Shown here piece after piece: positions 1 through 9,072 of a stretch of 64,000 bases of DNA; positions within the stretch are counted from its first letter, which is position 1; every line of letters starts with the position of its first letter. The notes beneath the pieces are model-generated. The model was not told where the DNA came from, ran no database searches, and worked only from the letters and a program-made list of their open reading frames with translations. Source of the DNA: Hoyosella rhizosphaerae (GTDB taxonomy: Bacteria > Actinomycetota > Actinomycetes > Mycobacteriales > Mycobacteriaceae). Location: NCBI RefSeq assembly GCF_014643175.1, contig NZ_BMJH01000001.1, positions 1,054,001 to 1,118,000 on the forward strand, given 5' to 3'. A program made the translations under genes and the position numbers.

Positions 1-216
1 GTACACCGTCGGGATCTTGGGTTTACCGGGGCGCAGGAAGTACGCATGCATCGAATGCACAGTAAATTTCGGCTCAACTGTACGAACCGCGGCAATAAGC
101 GACTGGCATGCCACTTGCCCACCGAAAGTCCGTTGCAAAAGCGTCTCTACCGGCTGGCCTCGGAAAATATCTTTGTCGATCTGCTCGACTTCTAGGACTT
201 CCTCAATGGTGGCCAT
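1..216 (-). CDS. tesB: Acyl-CoA thioesterase II (TesB family), N-terminal 72 residues, cut by the window edge
   Basis: Reading from an ATG at 216, 72 codons stay open to base 1, so the gene continues beyond the window. The residues FRGQPVET, FGGQVACQSL and VHSMHAYFLRPG match the first half of the TesB hot-dog fold (family pattern FGGQVxxQAL, then VHSLHxYFLRPG). TesB enzymes hydrolyse acyl-CoA to free acid and CoA in the cytoplasm. The catalytic Asp of the second half lies outside the window. It follows pdxS by 19 bases on the same strand. The order pdxS-tesB is also the mycobacterial order (Rv2606c-Rv2605c, from memory), where pdxT comes next, so pdxT is expected just left of the window. No other start codon fits the family N-terminus better. 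Confidence 0.85.
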   Translation of the reverse strand, partial: MATIEEVLEVEQIDKDIFRGQPVETLLQRTFGGQVACQSLIAAVRTVEPKFTVHSMHAYFLRPGKPKIPTVY

Positions 217-235
217 AACGCCCTCTCATGTTGTA

Positions 236-1156
236 TTACCAACCGCGATCTGCCAAGCGGTGCGAAACCGGGATGTCGTCAACATTAATGCCGACCATTG
301 CTTCACCAAGACCACGTGACACTGAGGCCAACATATCCGGGTCGTCGAAGTAAGTGGTCGCTTTAACGATCGCTGCAGCACGCTTGACGGGATCGCCCGA
401 CTTGAAGATTCCCGAGCCAACAAAAACGCCCTCGGCACCAAGCTGCATCATCATCGCTGCGTCAGCGGGCGTAGCGATTCCGCCAGCAGTAAACATCACC
501 ACGGGAAGCTTCCCTGATGCCGCAACCTCAGCCACAAGCTCATACGGCGCCTGTAGTTCTTTCGCCGCCACAAACAGTTCGTCTTCGCTCAAGGAACTGA
601 GCCGACGGATTGCGCCGCCGATCTCACGCATGTGCGTAGTTGCGTTGGAAACGTCGCCAGTTCCGGCTTCGCCTTTCGAGCGGATCATCGCAGCACCTTC
701 AGTGATGCGTCGAAGTGCTTCCCCAAGGTTTGTGGCGCCACAAACGAACGGCACAGTGAACTTCCACTTATCGATGTGGTTGGCGTAGTCAGCCGGAGTG
801 AGAACCTCAGACTCGTCGATGTAGTCCACGCCGAGACTCTGCAGAATCTGGGCCTCCACGAAGTGACCGATTCGCGCCTTTGCCATGACGGGGATCGACA
901 CGGCATCGATGATGCCCTGAATCATGTCCGGGTCACTCATCCGAACCACGCCACCTTGCGCGCGAATGTCCGCAGGTACGCGTTCGAGAGCCATTACGGC
1001 GACAGCGCCAGCGTCTTCGGCGATCTTGGCTTGGTCAGGGGTGACAACATCCATAATCACCCCGCCTTTGAGCATCTCCGCCATGCCGCGCTTCACGCGG
1101 GCCGTGCCGGTGACGGGCTCAGCGGAGTTTGTGGGAGATGTTGGGGTTGCGGTCAC
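236..1156 (-). CDS. pdxS: Pyridoxal 5'-phosphate synthase, synthase subunit PdxS
   Basis: PdxS makes pyridoxal 5'-phosphate from ribose 5-phosphate, glyceraldehyde 3-phosphate and ammonia supplied by the glutaminase PdxT. The protein is a (beta/alpha)8 barrel of about 306 residues. Clear family signatures are [16 protein letters not shown] near the N-terminus (with the conserved early Lys), [27 protein letters not shown], the phosphate-binding [16 protein letters not shown], and the [19 protein letters not shown] region near the C-terminus. I chose the GTG at 1156 because AGGAG lies 8 bases before it (complement of 1165-1169). The reading frame is open to an ATG at 1231, but those extra residues have no family match and no ribosome site. 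It is the middle gene of a minus-strand run with the Nudix gene before it and tesB after it. Confidence 0.96.
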   Translation of the reverse strand: MTATPTSPTNSAEPVTGTARVKRGMAEMLKGGVIMDVVTPDQAKIAEDAGAVAVMALERVPADIRAQGGVVRMSDPDMIQGIIDAVSIPVMAKARIGHFVEAQILQSLGVDYIDESEVLTPADYANHIDKWKFTVPFVCGATNLGEALRRITEGAAMIRSKGEAGTGDVSNATTHMREIGGAIRRLSSLSEDELFVAAKELQAPYELVAEVAASGKLPVVMFTAGGIATPADAAMMMQLGAEGVFVGSGIFKSGDPVKRAAAIVKATTYFDDPDMLASVSRGLGEAMVGINVDDIPVSHRLADRGW

Positions 1157-1254
1157 GAAAGTCACTCCTGCATATGGGGCTATCTTGAAGTCGTCGGTTG
1201 ACTTAACCATCCTAGGAGGTGGCACGCGCAACGGCGAAGTCCCCCTCCTCGCTT

Positions 1255-2352
1255 CTACGTGATTACCCGCGGAGATGTCGGCACTTGGGCGCCGTTTGCG
1301 ATCCGGGCGGCTTCGCTGAGCAGGGACGGAAGCTCACGCGGATACACTTGTTCGCCGTCAGCACAAAGTTGTTGGATATCGACCGAGTCGCACCATCGGT
1401 ACTCACTAACCATCGAAACCTCAAGCTCAGTGAACTGATCTGTCACAGGTTCGAATTCGCGGGTCTTGTAGACATAGAAAAACTCTTCGCTGCGCATTTC
1501 TGCGCCGTTGAAGCGGAAATCTTCACGCCGTTTCCACACAGGACCGCGCAGTTCCTTTGCCGTAACTTCCACGCCAGTTTCTTCACGCATTTCCCGCACT
1601 GCGGCATCGAGCAACGACTCATCACCTTCGACACCGCCTCCTGGCGTAAACCAGAATGCTGAACCAGGTTCCTGCGGGTCTGTACCGCGCATCAGCAACA
1701 CTTTGCCGGAATCATCAAGTACGACAATCCGCGCCGACCTGCGCAATTCGCCACCTGATGCACCCAGATCGCCAGAACTTCGCGCAACAGTTTCGCGCAG
1801 CAATTCCACTGGTGGATCGTAGTGGCGTTCGACGATCTCGAAATGGTGTGGTGCAGGCGCAGTGCCCGCAAGTTTGAGCAAACGCACGGGCCGACGCCGA
1901 CGCAACGCCAGTGTGTCGCCCACTGCGTCGTTGTGGAAACGCCGGGCAATGAGCACCCGTGCTTCCGCATCGGCAAGTTCACTAACCAGTTGAGGCGATA
2001 CATCTGCAAGGCGAATTCGCGACAGCGCCGCCGACAACCGGTTTTCGGCGTCCTCTCGGTGGTCACGATCAGCTCGTTCCGCTCGACCTGCAAGCGATGC
2101 GAGTTGTTCCGCCTCCGAACGCATACGAGACGAACCAGCATCATCCTGCGCGATGGATCGAAGCATGAGATCCGCAACAGACCGCGCCACCACTGCTCGC
2201 CGCGCCAGTGCCGCATCTAACGCATGCCAGGCCTTGTCATAACGAATATGGAGACGATCCAATCGGCTTGCGGTGCTGAGCACCCATGTCACGCACAGCA
2301 CCACCACCGCCACTAGGACAGCGGTGAGGACAAGAACCCACAGTGGAAGCAC
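1255..2352 (-). CDS. Membrane-anchored Nudix hydrolase (Rv2609c-like)
   Basis: A protein of about 365 residues with one N-terminal membrane segment ([19 protein letters not shown]), a long charged and probably helical middle part, and a C-terminal Nudix domain. The Nudix box is complete: [18 protein letters not shown] followed by REETGV, which fits GX5EX7REUXEEXGU. Nudix enzymes cleave nucleoside diphosphates linked to another group; the substrate here cannot be read from sequence. The GTG at 2352 is preferred because AAGGAG (complement of 2364-2369) lies upstream at 11 bases and overlaps the pimA stop codon; the frame is open further to an ATG at 2391. It sits directly downstream of pimA, as Rv2609c does in M. 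tuberculosis (from memory), which suggests a link with cell-envelope lipid synthesis, but that is inference. Confidence 0.85.
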   Translation of the reverse strand: MLPLWVLVLTAVLVAVVVLCVTWVLSTASRLDRLHIRYDKAWHALDAALARRAVVARSVADLMLRSIAQDDAGSSRMRSEAEQLASLAGRAERADRDHREDAENRLSAALSRIRLADVSPQLVSELADAEARVLIARRFHNDAVGDTLALRRRRPVRLLKLAGTAPAPHHFEIVERHYDPPVELLRETVARSSGDLGASGGELRRSARIVVLDDSGKVLLMRGTDPQEPGSAFWFTPGGGVEGDESLLDAAVREMREETGVEVTAKELRGPVWKRREDFRFNGAEMRSEEFFYVYKTREFEPVTDQFTELEVSMVSEYRWCDSVDIQQLCADGEQVYPRELPSLLSEAARIANGAQVPTSPRVIT

Positions 2353-2360
2353 GTTGATCG

Positions 2361-3518
2361 CTACTCCTTCTTCGTCAACGACCGCCGCCACAACGCAGGC
2401 GGTGGAACAACTGTTCCCGACTCGACCATGACTGCCTCATAGACCCTCATGACTTGACGCGATACGACGCTCCAGTCATAGTGCAGTACCGCTACGCTCG
2501 CCTCGTTGACAATAGTGGCGCGGTACTCAGTGTCAGTCAGCACACGATCGATGCCACGAGCGAGGTCCTCTCCATCGCCTAGCTCCGTGAGACACCCCGC
2601 ACGGCCATCACGTAGCACTCGACGGAACGCATCGAGTTCACTAGCCACCACGGGGGTACCCGCTGCCATTGCTTCCACAAGGACAATTCCGAAGCTTTCA
2701 CCGCCAAGATTCGGGGCGCAGTAGACATCCGCACTGCGCAGCGCTGCGGCTTTCTCTTCGTCGGAGACTTGACCGAGGAACCGAAAATGATGCGCCAGTG
2801 GACCAAGCTCAGCGCGCAACGCTTCTTCATCGCCACGGCCAACGACGAGAACTTGCAGGTCTGGATGCTTGTCAACCAAAAATGGGAGCGCCTCTTTCAG
2901 GACGGACATGCCCTTACGTGGTTCGTCGTAACGTCCCAGGAATAGCAGTGTCTTGCCTTTGCGCGGATAGTCAGGCAACGGTCGTGCGGTGGCGAAAAAC
3001 CCAACCCGGACACCGTTGGGAATTTCCACCGCGTCGGACCCTAAAGACTCGATCTGCCAACGACGTGCAAGTTCCGAGACGGCGATCTTTCCGTTGATTT
3101 TCTCCAATAGCGGCTTCAGCACCGGCTGCACGGTACTGAGCGTCAACGATTTCGTGGTGGAGGTGTGAAAAGTCGCAACGATCGGGACTTCCGCGATACT
3201 GAGAGCCAACATCGACAAACTTGGGGCATTGGGTTCATGCAGGTGCACCACGTCGAATTCATTATCCGTCAGCCACTTTCGCACCCGTTGGTACGTGACA
3301 GGCCCAAAACGCAACCGAGCTACGGAGCCGTTATACGGAATCGGCACAGCCTTGCCCGCAGAAACGACGTATGGCGGCAACTCGACATCCTGGGATGCTG
3401 GCGCTAGAACACTGACATCGTGCCCCATGTCGATAAAGACGCTCGCCAACTCCACCACATGCGCCTGGACACCACCAGGAACGTCAAAAGAATAGGGACA
3501 CACCATCCCAATTCTCAC
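2361..3518 (-). CDS. pimA: Phosphatidylinositol alpha-mannosyltransferase PimA
   Basis: GT4-family GT-B glycosyltransferase of 385 residues that moves mannose from GDP-mannose to phosphatidylinositol at the inner face of the membrane, the first step to PIM, LM and LAM. The key residues known from M. smegmatis PimA fall at the same numbers here: the Gly-rich donor loop GGVQAH at 15-20, His118 (ATFHTS), Arg196 and Lys202 (GRYDEPRKG), and the EX7E pair Glu274/Glu282 in ESFGIVLVE. Its ATG at 3518 overlaps the patA stop codon (ATGA), so the two are translationally coupled. Order and content (pgsA-patA-pimA-Nudix) match the mycobacterial PIM cluster. Confidence 0.96.
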   Translation of the reverse strand: MRIGMVCPYSFDVPGGVQAHVVELASVFIDMGHDVSVLAPASQDVELPPYVVSAGKAVPIPYNGSVARLRFGPVTYQRVRKWLTDNEFDVVHLHEPNAPSLSMLALSIAEVPIVATFHTSTTKSLTLSTVQPVLKPLLEKINGKIAVSELARRWQIESLGSDAVEIPNGVRVGFFATARPLPDYPRKGKTLLFLGRYDEPRKGMSVLKEALPFLVDKHPDLQVLVVGRGDEEALRAELGPLAHHFRFLGQVSDEEKAAALRSADVYCAPNLGGESFGIVLVEAMAAGTPVVASELDAFRRVLRDGRAGCLTELGDGEDLARGIDRVLTDTEYRATIVNEASVAVLHYDWSVVSRQVMRVYEAVMVESGTVVPPPALWRRSLTKKE

Positions 3519-4444
3519 GTTGAACCACCCCCGTGCCCCGAATCGGCAACGCCCATCCGTTCGAGCCGACGCTGTGAGAGATCACTCCACCACAACGGTT
3601 GAAGCATGTGCCAATCCGCTGGGTAGCGGACAATGTTCAACGAAAAGGCGTCGGCGAGGCTTTGCGTAGCTGCCTCCACACCCGCGCTAACGTCGATTTC
3701 TTCGCCAACCCGAAAACCCCACCCGGTTTTGGTGAACCAGCAGTGAGCAGGAAGTAGGGCGGCCCCAGTTTCTGCCGCCAGCTTTGCTGGGCCTGCGGGA
3801 AAACTTGTCGTTTCGCCAAAAAAGTCGACCGGAATACCTGACGCCGTAAGATCCCGGTCAGCGACCAAACACACCACGCCGCCTGCGCGCAATCGGTCTT
3901 TCAGGATGACGGACGGCGGTTGGTCACCACCGGTTGCCGGAATGATTTCAAACCCCAAGGACTCGCGGTACGAAACAAATCGTTCAAACAAAGATTCTGG
4001 TTTGAGCCGTTCAGCGACCGTCGTGAAAGTTCCGTTGTAGTTAACCAACCACACTCCCGCGAGGTCCCAATTTCCAGAGTGCGGCAGGGCAGCAACAACG
4101 CCGCGGCCACGGGCCAGAGCCGCATCAAGGTGCTCGCGGCCCTCAACGCAATTATCAATTGATTGGGCAGTCGCGGCTAAGTTCATGGAGGGCAACCGAA
4201 ACGCTTCGCGCCAGTATCGCGCATATGAACGCATCGACGCCCGCATCAGCACGTCGGGCACCTCGCTGTCGCGTACGCCTAGGACGCGCGCCAGGTTGCG
4301 CCGTAACTGCGCGGGGCCACCATCACGCGCCGCGAAATCAGCGCCCACGTTGAACAAGCCGGACGCCACCGGACCCGGCATCGACCGAACCATGCGCCAC
4401 CCTGCGGCGTAGGTGTATTCAGATAGTTTCTCCGAGATACTCAC
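3515..4444 (-). CDS. patA: Phosphatidylinositol mannoside acyltransferase (PatA type)
   Basis: A 309-residue member of the lysophospholipid acyltransferase superfamily (related to lipid A acyltransferase LpxL). It has the HX4D catalytic motif at His122-Asp127 (LPHSGNWDLAG), then AERLKPE near 145 and VADRDLT near 195, the substrate-binding blocks of this group. The mycobacterial homologue PatA puts palmitate on the mannose added by PimA, on the cytoplasmic face of the membrane. It sits between pgsA and pimA with 4-base overlaps on both sides (4441-4444 and 3515-3518). The position makes PatA much more likely than a generic acyltransferase. Confidence 0.93.
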   Translation of the reverse strand: MSISEKLSEYTYAAGWRMVRSMPGPVASGLFNVGADFAARDGGPAQLRRNLARVLGVRDSEVPDVLMRASMRSYARYWREAFRLPSMNLAATAQSIDNCVEGREHLDAALARGRGVVAALPHSGNWDLAGVWLVNYNGTFTTVAERLKPESLFERFVSYRESLGFEIIPATGGDQPPSVILKDRLRAGGVVCLVADRDLTASGIPVDFFGETTSFPAGPAKLAAETGAALLPAHCWFTKTGWGFRVGEEIDVSAGVEAATQSLADAFSLNIVRYPADWHMLQPLWWSDLSQRRLERMGVADSGHGGGST

Positions 4445-5097
4445 TGGGTTTCTCCCTCGGACTCACCCTGAGGTGACGATATCGGAATGATTGTGCGCGC
4501 ACCCGGTGAACTCCTCACCGCAAGCAGTCGCTGAGCAATCGTTATTGCACTACCCACCGCAAGAACCCACATCGCGATATGAATGGCCACCCCGACACCG
4601 ATACCTGTGAAACCTGCTCCGAGAAGAACAATGACAAGTCGGTCCGAGCGCTCAATCAGCCCGCCGTCCGCCGATAGCCCACTCGCTTCCGCGCGCGCTT
4701 TCACGTACGAGATCACTTGCGACGCAACAAGTACAAACAACGTCAAGACGACTAGCACTGTTGAATCAGTGTGAAATGCGGCCCAGAAAGCTAAGGCGCC
4801 GAAGATGGCGCCGTCAGCAATGCGGTCACCAGTTGCATCCAGCACTGCGCCAAACGGGGTGCCACCACCGCGAGCCCGCGCCATCGCTCCATCGATAAGG
4901 TCGAGGAGCACAAAGGCTGAAATGAGGATGGCTCCCCAAAACAGGTAACCGCGTGGGAAAAGCGCGACCGCGGTAACCACCGTAACGGCCGTGCCAAAAA
5001 TAGTCACCGCGTCGGGACTAATACCAGCCCGTATGAGGGCGCGCCCGATCGGTGCTGTAACTTTCGAGACCGACGGTCGGCCGAACACACTCAGCAT
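4441..5097 (-). CDS. pgsA1: CDP-alcohol phosphatidyltransferase, phosphatidylinositol phosphate synthase PgsA1 type
   Basis: A 218-residue integral membrane enzyme with several hydrophobic segments. The CDP-alcohol phosphotransferase signature D-G-x2-A-R-x8-G-x3-D-x3-D is complete, with Asp66, Asp69, Asp87 and Asp91 (DLIDGAMARARGG, then GAVLDATGD). In this cluster the family member joins CDP-diacylglycerol and inositol 1-phosphate to give phosphatidylinositol phosphate, the lipid anchor for PimA. The ATG at 5097 is preceded by AAAAGGGCA, a good ribosome site. The stop overlaps the patA start. The gap of 119 bases to the HIT gene upstream holds nothing I can name. Confidence 0.94.
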   Translation of the reverse strand: MLSVFGRPSVSKVTAPIGRALIRAGISPDAVTIFGTAVTVVTAVALFPRGYLFWGAILISAFVLLDLIDGAMARARGGGTPFGAVLDATGDRIADGAIFGALAFWAAFHTDSTVLVVLTLFVLVASQVISYVKARAEASGLSADGGLIERSDRLVIVLLGAGFTGIGVGVAIHIAMWVLAVGSAITIAQRLLAVRSSPGARTIIPISSPQGESEGETQ

Positions 5098-5216
5098 GCT
5101 TGCCCTTTTCCACGTTGCTTGTGCGAGTCGTCATCGATGAGCCTATAGGTGATTTCTCAGATGGCACGCCAAAGTAGACGTGCGCAATAGCAAGTCGGGC
5201 TACCGCGCAGAAGAAT

Positions 5217-5720
5217 TCACTTCCATGCCTCGGACAACAGTGCCCGCGTTTGGCTTAGCAACTGCGGCAAAACTTTGGTTCCGCCTGTGATGGTGATGAA
5301 GTTCGCATCACCAACCCACCGCGGTACTACATGCTGATGAATGTGTGCAGACAGTGAACCACCGGCAGCTGACCCAAGGTTGAGCCCAACATTGAAGCCA
5401 TGCGGATTTGACACACCCCGGATGGTCGTCAGCGCCGACTGCGTGAACTGAGTGAGTTCCGTTGACTCTTCAGTCGTAAGTTCGGTGAGATCAGCCACAT
5501 GCCGATACGGCACGACCATCAAGTGACCCGGATTATAGGGAAACAGATTCAGGACTGCGTAGACGCTGTCGCCCCGCGCGACAACCAATCCTTCTTCATC
5601 CGTCTTACGCGGGATCGCACACAGCGGACAGCCCTCGTCCTTCGGCGACTGCGAACTGTCCGCTATGTACGCCATGCGGTGCGGCGTCCAGATGCGCTCT
5701 AGGTGGTCGCTCTCCCCCAC
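5217..5720 (-). CDS. HIT-family protein, likely AP4A phosphorylase/hydrolase (Rv2613c-like)
   Basis: A 167-residue histidine-triad protein. The triad is HIHQHVVPRW with His126, His128 and His130 (the middle one is the nucleophile in the family). There is a CPLC pair at 31-34, as in the mycobacterial members, and NPGHLMVVPYRHVADL in the substrate-binding half. Rv2613c, which holds the same place between pgsA and thrS, is an ATP:AP4A phosphorylase. That activity is inferred here, and AP4A hydrolase is the alternative. The GTG start at 5720 is 32 bases after the thrS stop. The neighbouring threonyl-tRNA synthetase can produce AP4A as a by-product, which makes the pairing sensible. Confidence 0.9.
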   Translation of the reverse strand: MGESDHLERIWTPHRMAYIADSSQSPKDEGCPLCAIPRKTDEEGLVVARGDSVYAVLNLFPYNPGHLMVVPYRHVADLTELTTEESTELTQFTQSALTTIRGVSNPHGFNVGLNLGSAAGGSLSAHIHQHVVPRWVGDANFITITGGTKVLPQLLSQTRALLSEAWK

Positions 5721-5752
5721 CCCTGTGTCCGCAATGCGTTGCTTATCCGCCG

Positions 5753-7810
5753 TCAGGTTGTGTCACCACCCCGTACCGACTCCGCGCTTGGCGCAGTGTT
5801 TATTCGCTTGCGCACCCACGACGTGATGGTGTCGATCGCGTCGTCGACGGGCACGCTGTTGAGCTGTGTGCCGTCGTAGAAACGGAAGCTCACTGCGTTC
5901 GCCTCTACGTCCCGCTCCCCTGCGAGCAGCATAAACGGAACTTTCTGAGTCGTATGATTGCGGATCTTCTTCTGCATACGATCATCGCTGGTGTCCACGT
6001 GCGCTCGAATGCCCATTTGTTGCAGTCGCTGCGTCACCGTAAACAGGTGCGCCTCGTGTTTGTCCGCGACGGGGATGCCTACGACCTGTTCTGGAGCCAG
6101 CCACGCAGGGAACGCCCCGGCATAGTGTTCCGTGAGAACGCCAAAGAAACGCTCTATCGAACCGAACAGTGCACGGTGAATCATTACGGGACGCTGCCGA
6201 CTGCCGTCAGGTGCGGTGAAGGTTAGGTCGAACCGCTCCGGCAAGTTGAAGTCAAGCTGGATTGTCGACATCTGCCAGGTTCGGCCTAGCGCATCTTTTG
6301 CTTGCACCGAAATCTTCGGGCCATAGAACGCAGCACCCCCTGGGTCTGGGACTAGATGCAACCCTGATGCTTCCGCAACTTCCTGCAAAGTACGGGTTGC
6401 TTCATCCCATGCGTCATCGCTACCGACGTACTTTTCTTCGTTTCGTGTTGATAGTTCGAGATAGAAATCGTCGAGACCGTAGTCTTTCAGCAAATCCAAC
6501 ACAAATTTCAAAACATTGGTCAACTCATCGTGCATTTGTTCGCGAGCACAATAAATATGCGCGTCGTCTTGAGTCATTCCGCGGACGCGTGTCAAACCAT
6601 GCACTACACCGGAGCGTTCATAGCGATACACGGATCCGAATTCGAATAGCCGCAAAGGCAATTCCCGGTAAGACCGATTCCGATGCCGGAAGATCAAGTT
6701 GTGCATCGGGCAGTTCATCGGCTTAAGGAAATAGTCCTGACCTGGTTTCCGAATCGTGCCATCTTCATTGTGTTCAGCATCAATGTGCATCGGGGGAAAC
6801 ATGCCGTCGCGGTACCAATCAAGGTGGCCTGACACCTCAAACAGGTCGCCCTTTGTGATGTGCGGGGTGTAGACAAACTCGTAGCCCGCTTCCACATGCC
6901 GCTGCCGGGAGTAATCTTCGAGTTCCTTACGCACCACCCCGCCTTTGGGGTGGAACACTGGCAGGCCTGACCCCAGCTCGTTCGGAAAACTAAAGAGGTC
7001 TAGCTCGTTTCCGAGCCGCCGATGGTCACGGCGTTCGGCCTCTGCGACGAGTTCGAGATGAGCTTCCAGTGCCTCCTGCGACTCCCAGGCAGTTCCATAG
7101 ATTCGCTGCAAGTCTTCACGATTTTGGTCACCACGCCAGTAGGCGGCCGACGATCGGGTGAGCCGGAAAGCCGGGATGTGCTTGGTTGTCGGAACATGCG
7201 GCCCACGACACAGGTCGCCCCACACCTTGTCACCACTGCGGGGATCAAGGTTGTCGTACATGGTGAGTTCGTTGCCGCCGATTTCCATAATCTCGGGGTC
7301 ATCGATACCGGACTTGTCGTTGACAAGCTCCAACTTGAATGGCTCAGTACCAAGTTCTTCCCGCACAGCATCAATGTCTTCCACGACCCTGCGGGAGAAC
7401 CGCTGCGACGACTTGATGATTTTCTTCATCCGCGATTCGAGCTTAGTCAGATCCTCGGGCGTAAACGGCCGCCCTACCTGGAAGTCGTAGTAGAACCCGT
7501 CATTAATAGGGGGGCCAATGCCGAGCTTCGCTTCAGGAAACTCAAGTTGGACAGCCTGAGCAAGGACGTGCGCGCACGAATGACGAATCACGTTTCGACC
7601 ATCATCTGTGTTGGCGGCTACAGCCTCGACCTCAGTGTCGCGATCCGGAGTCCACGCTAGATCCCGCAGTTGGCCGTCAGCGTCGCGAACAACAACGACG
7701 CCGTCGATGCCTTTAGTCGGCAGACCTGCGTCGAAAACTGCACGCCCCGCCGTCGTTCCAGCCGGCACTGTGACGCGCGGGCTGAGGACTTGAGAAGCGG
7801 ACGTGGTCAC
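5753..7810 (-). CDS. thrS: Threonyl-tRNA synthetase
   Basis: Class II aminoacyl-tRNA synthetase of about 685 residues that charges tRNA-Thr. Domains in order: N-terminal TGS domain ([18 protein letters not shown]), editing domain with the HxxxH site ([15 protein letters not shown]), catalytic core with the zinc Cys in KPMNCPMH and motif 2 ([16 protein letters not shown]), motif 3 ([13 protein letters not shown]), and a C-terminal anticodon-binding domain. The frame is open to 8113, but I chose the GTG at 7810. AAGGAGAG lies just before it, the protein then starts right before the TGS domain, and the extra 101 codons overlap the next gene and match nothing. No T-box leader is visible in the 95 bases upstream. 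Confidence 0.96.
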   Translation of the reverse strand: MTTSASQVLSPRVTVPAGTTAGRAVFDAGLPTKGIDGVVVVRDADGQLRDLAWTPDRDTEVEAVAANTDDGRNVIRHSCAHVLAQAVQLEFPEAKLGIGPPINDGFYYDFQVGRPFTPEDLTKLESRMKKIIKSSQRFSRRVVEDIDAVREELGTEPFKLELVNDKSGIDDPEIMEIGGNELTMYDNLDPRSGDKVWGDLCRGPHVPTTKHIPAFRLTRSSAAYWRGDQNREDLQRIYGTAWESQEALEAHLELVAEAERRDHRRLGNELDLFSFPNELGSGLPVFHPKGGVVRKELEDYSRQRHVEAGYEFVYTPHITKGDLFEVSGHLDWYRDGMFPPMHIDAEHNEDGTIRKPGQDYFLKPMNCPMHNLIFRHRNRSYRELPLRLFEFGSVYRYERSGVVHGLTRVRGMTQDDAHIYCAREQMHDELTNVLKFVLDLLKDYGLDDFYLELSTRNEEKYVGSDDAWDEATRTLQEVAEASGLHLVPDPGGAAFYGPKISVQAKDALGRTWQMSTIQLDFNLPERFDLTFTAPDGSRQRPVMIHRALFGSIERFFGVLTEHYAGAFPAWLAPEQVVGIPVADKHEAHLFTVTQRLQQMGIRAHVDTSDDRMQKKIRNHTTQKVPFMLLAGERDVEANAVSFRFYDGTQLNSVPVDDAIDTITSWVRKRINTAPSAESVRGGDTT

Positions 7811-7905
7811 GACGGAACTCTCCTTGGATTCGAGGGGCAGCGCACAAGTGTGCAGCGTGCTCTTGAGGCACGTGTGTACCTCAAGCGTGTCTACACTACC
7901 GCTAG

Positions 7906-8484
7906 CTACATTAAAACGCCTTGCAGCCATGACCAATGGACACCGAACCACCCGGCGAAGAGCCCCAAGGCCCCCACGAACCACAGAGTGCCGAGGGTGA
8001 TCGCACCGGTGAGCGCGATTCCTGCCCATCGAACGACACCGTGCTGACGGGAATACCACGCCATGACCATCCGATAGCGCTCCAAAGCCCAACGCAAGAT
8101 CCGTCGGGCCCATTCGAATTCCGTAGCAAGAATTCCCAGACCAGTGAAGACAATGAGCCAGCCCGGGCCTGGGTAGGGAATTGCGATAATGCCCACAACG
8201 AGCACTAATCCGCCCACTAGGCCGACCGCAATACGATAGGACAAGGCGAGCAGCGGATGCCGTCGCAGTTGCGCTCGCACGGCCCGCAAGCGACCGACCA
8301 CTCCATGGAAAAACCGCCCACGGGGTGAAGCAACGGCATCATGCGCATCAAGTTCGTCTGATGAGAGGTGTTCGCGCACCCCGCCAGCCGATGACCTGTC
8401 GACCATCACCGCATACTCCCCGCCTTTAGGAACACGCACTGTAAGGACGCGCGCAGCGACGCCCGAGACGGTCGCGGTCGACAA
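7906..8484 (-). CDS. PGPGW-motif membrane protein (TIGR02611 family)
   Basis: A 192-residue protein with a polar N-terminal third and then two hydrophobic pairs. It carries the family's signature [20 protein letters not shown] followed by FEWARR, which defines the actinobacterial TIGR02611 group. Its function is not known. The first transmembrane pair (about 82-120) surrounds the PGPGW loop, and a second pair lies at about 150-185. It is 95 bases upstream of thrS on the same strand. The GTG or ATG nearest the start is not supported by a strong ribosome site, so the N-terminal 60 or so residues are less certain than the rest. Confidence 0.8.
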   Translation of the reverse strand: MSTATVSGVAARVLTVRVPKGGEYAVMVDRSSAGGVREHLSSDELDAHDAVASPRGRFFHGVVGRLRAVRAQLRRHPLLALSYRIAVGLVGGLVLVVGIIAIPYPGPGWLIVFTGLGILATEFEWARRILRWALERYRMVMAWYSRQHGVVRWAGIALTGAITLGTLWFVGALGLFAGWFGVHWSWLQGVLM

Positions 8485-8688
8485 TGCATGAACACATTGT
8501 GCCGTGCCAAGCCACGTTTGTGCTAGCTCAGCTCACGTCACAATCACCAACCTTAGAAATGTTTGAGAAAACTCCGCACAATTCGGTCAATGCAACCAAA
8601 ATGCCTAGCCCCGAAACTACTAATGCGGCACAATAAGTGGTGGCGCACAACAGGCGCCATGATGCAAAACGATCGGAAGGATTCCGAA

Positions 8689-8886
8689 ATGGGTTTCGCT
8701 GACAAGTTTAAGAATAAAGCAGAAGAAATTGCGGGCAAGGCCAAGGAAGCAGCTGGCTCCGCAACAGACAACGAGAAGTTGAAGACAGAGGGTCAGGCTG
8801 ATCAGGCCGAGTCCAAAGTAAAACAAGGCGTTGAGTCAGCCAAAGACAAAGCAAGTGAAGTCAAGGAAAAACTGACCGACAATTAA
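8689..8886 (+). CDS. CsbD-family stress protein
   Basis: A 65-residue, highly charged, helical protein that matches the CsbD family: it starts MGFADKFKNKAEEIAGKAKE and is rich in Lys, Glu and Ala with no Cys. CsbD proteins are general-stress proteins of unknown mechanism, under sigma-B in Bacillus. The ATG at 8689 follows GGAAGG at about 9 bases. The frame is open upstream to 8563, but those residues are not of the same composition. The gene stands alone and ends in a strong terminator. Base use is more A-rich than its neighbours, which suits its Lys content and is not by itself a sign of transfer. Confidence 0.88.
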   Translation: MGFADKFKNKAEEIAGKAKEAAGSATDNEKLKTEGQADQAESKVKQGVESAKDKASEVKEKLTDN

Positions 8887-8907
8887 GTCGCACAAAACTT
8901 AGAGTTC

Positions 8908-8940
8908 ACCGCCCCACCTACTTAGGTGGGGCGGTTTTAC
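8908..8940 (+). terminator. Strong intrinsic terminator after the CsbD gene
   Basis: Perfect inverted repeat: the 13-base arm ACCGCCCCACCTA (8908-8920) and its complement (8923-8935) with two bases between them, followed by TTTAC. In RNA this gives a hairpin of about 12 pairs ending in a short U run. It lies 22 bases after the CsbD stop codon and before glsA. Confidence 0.9.
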
Positions 8941-9072
8941 TTTGTCGAACCAACGACGTGCCGCATATTGCCGAGACGTGGCCCTGGCCTCAACAGGCAG
9001 GACGACGAACCAACTACCGAAAAATCGTGACGGTATCCCGTGTAATTACCGACCTGCAGGGTATCCACCACT

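Noticed and set aside
7811-7905. T-box leader in front of thrS
   Set aside because: Only 95 bases are available and no T-box motif or specifier loop is visible.
7811-8113. Longer thrS with 101 extra N-terminal residues
   Set aside because: The GTG at 7810 has a strong ribosome site directly before the TGS domain; the extension overlaps the PGPGW protein gene.
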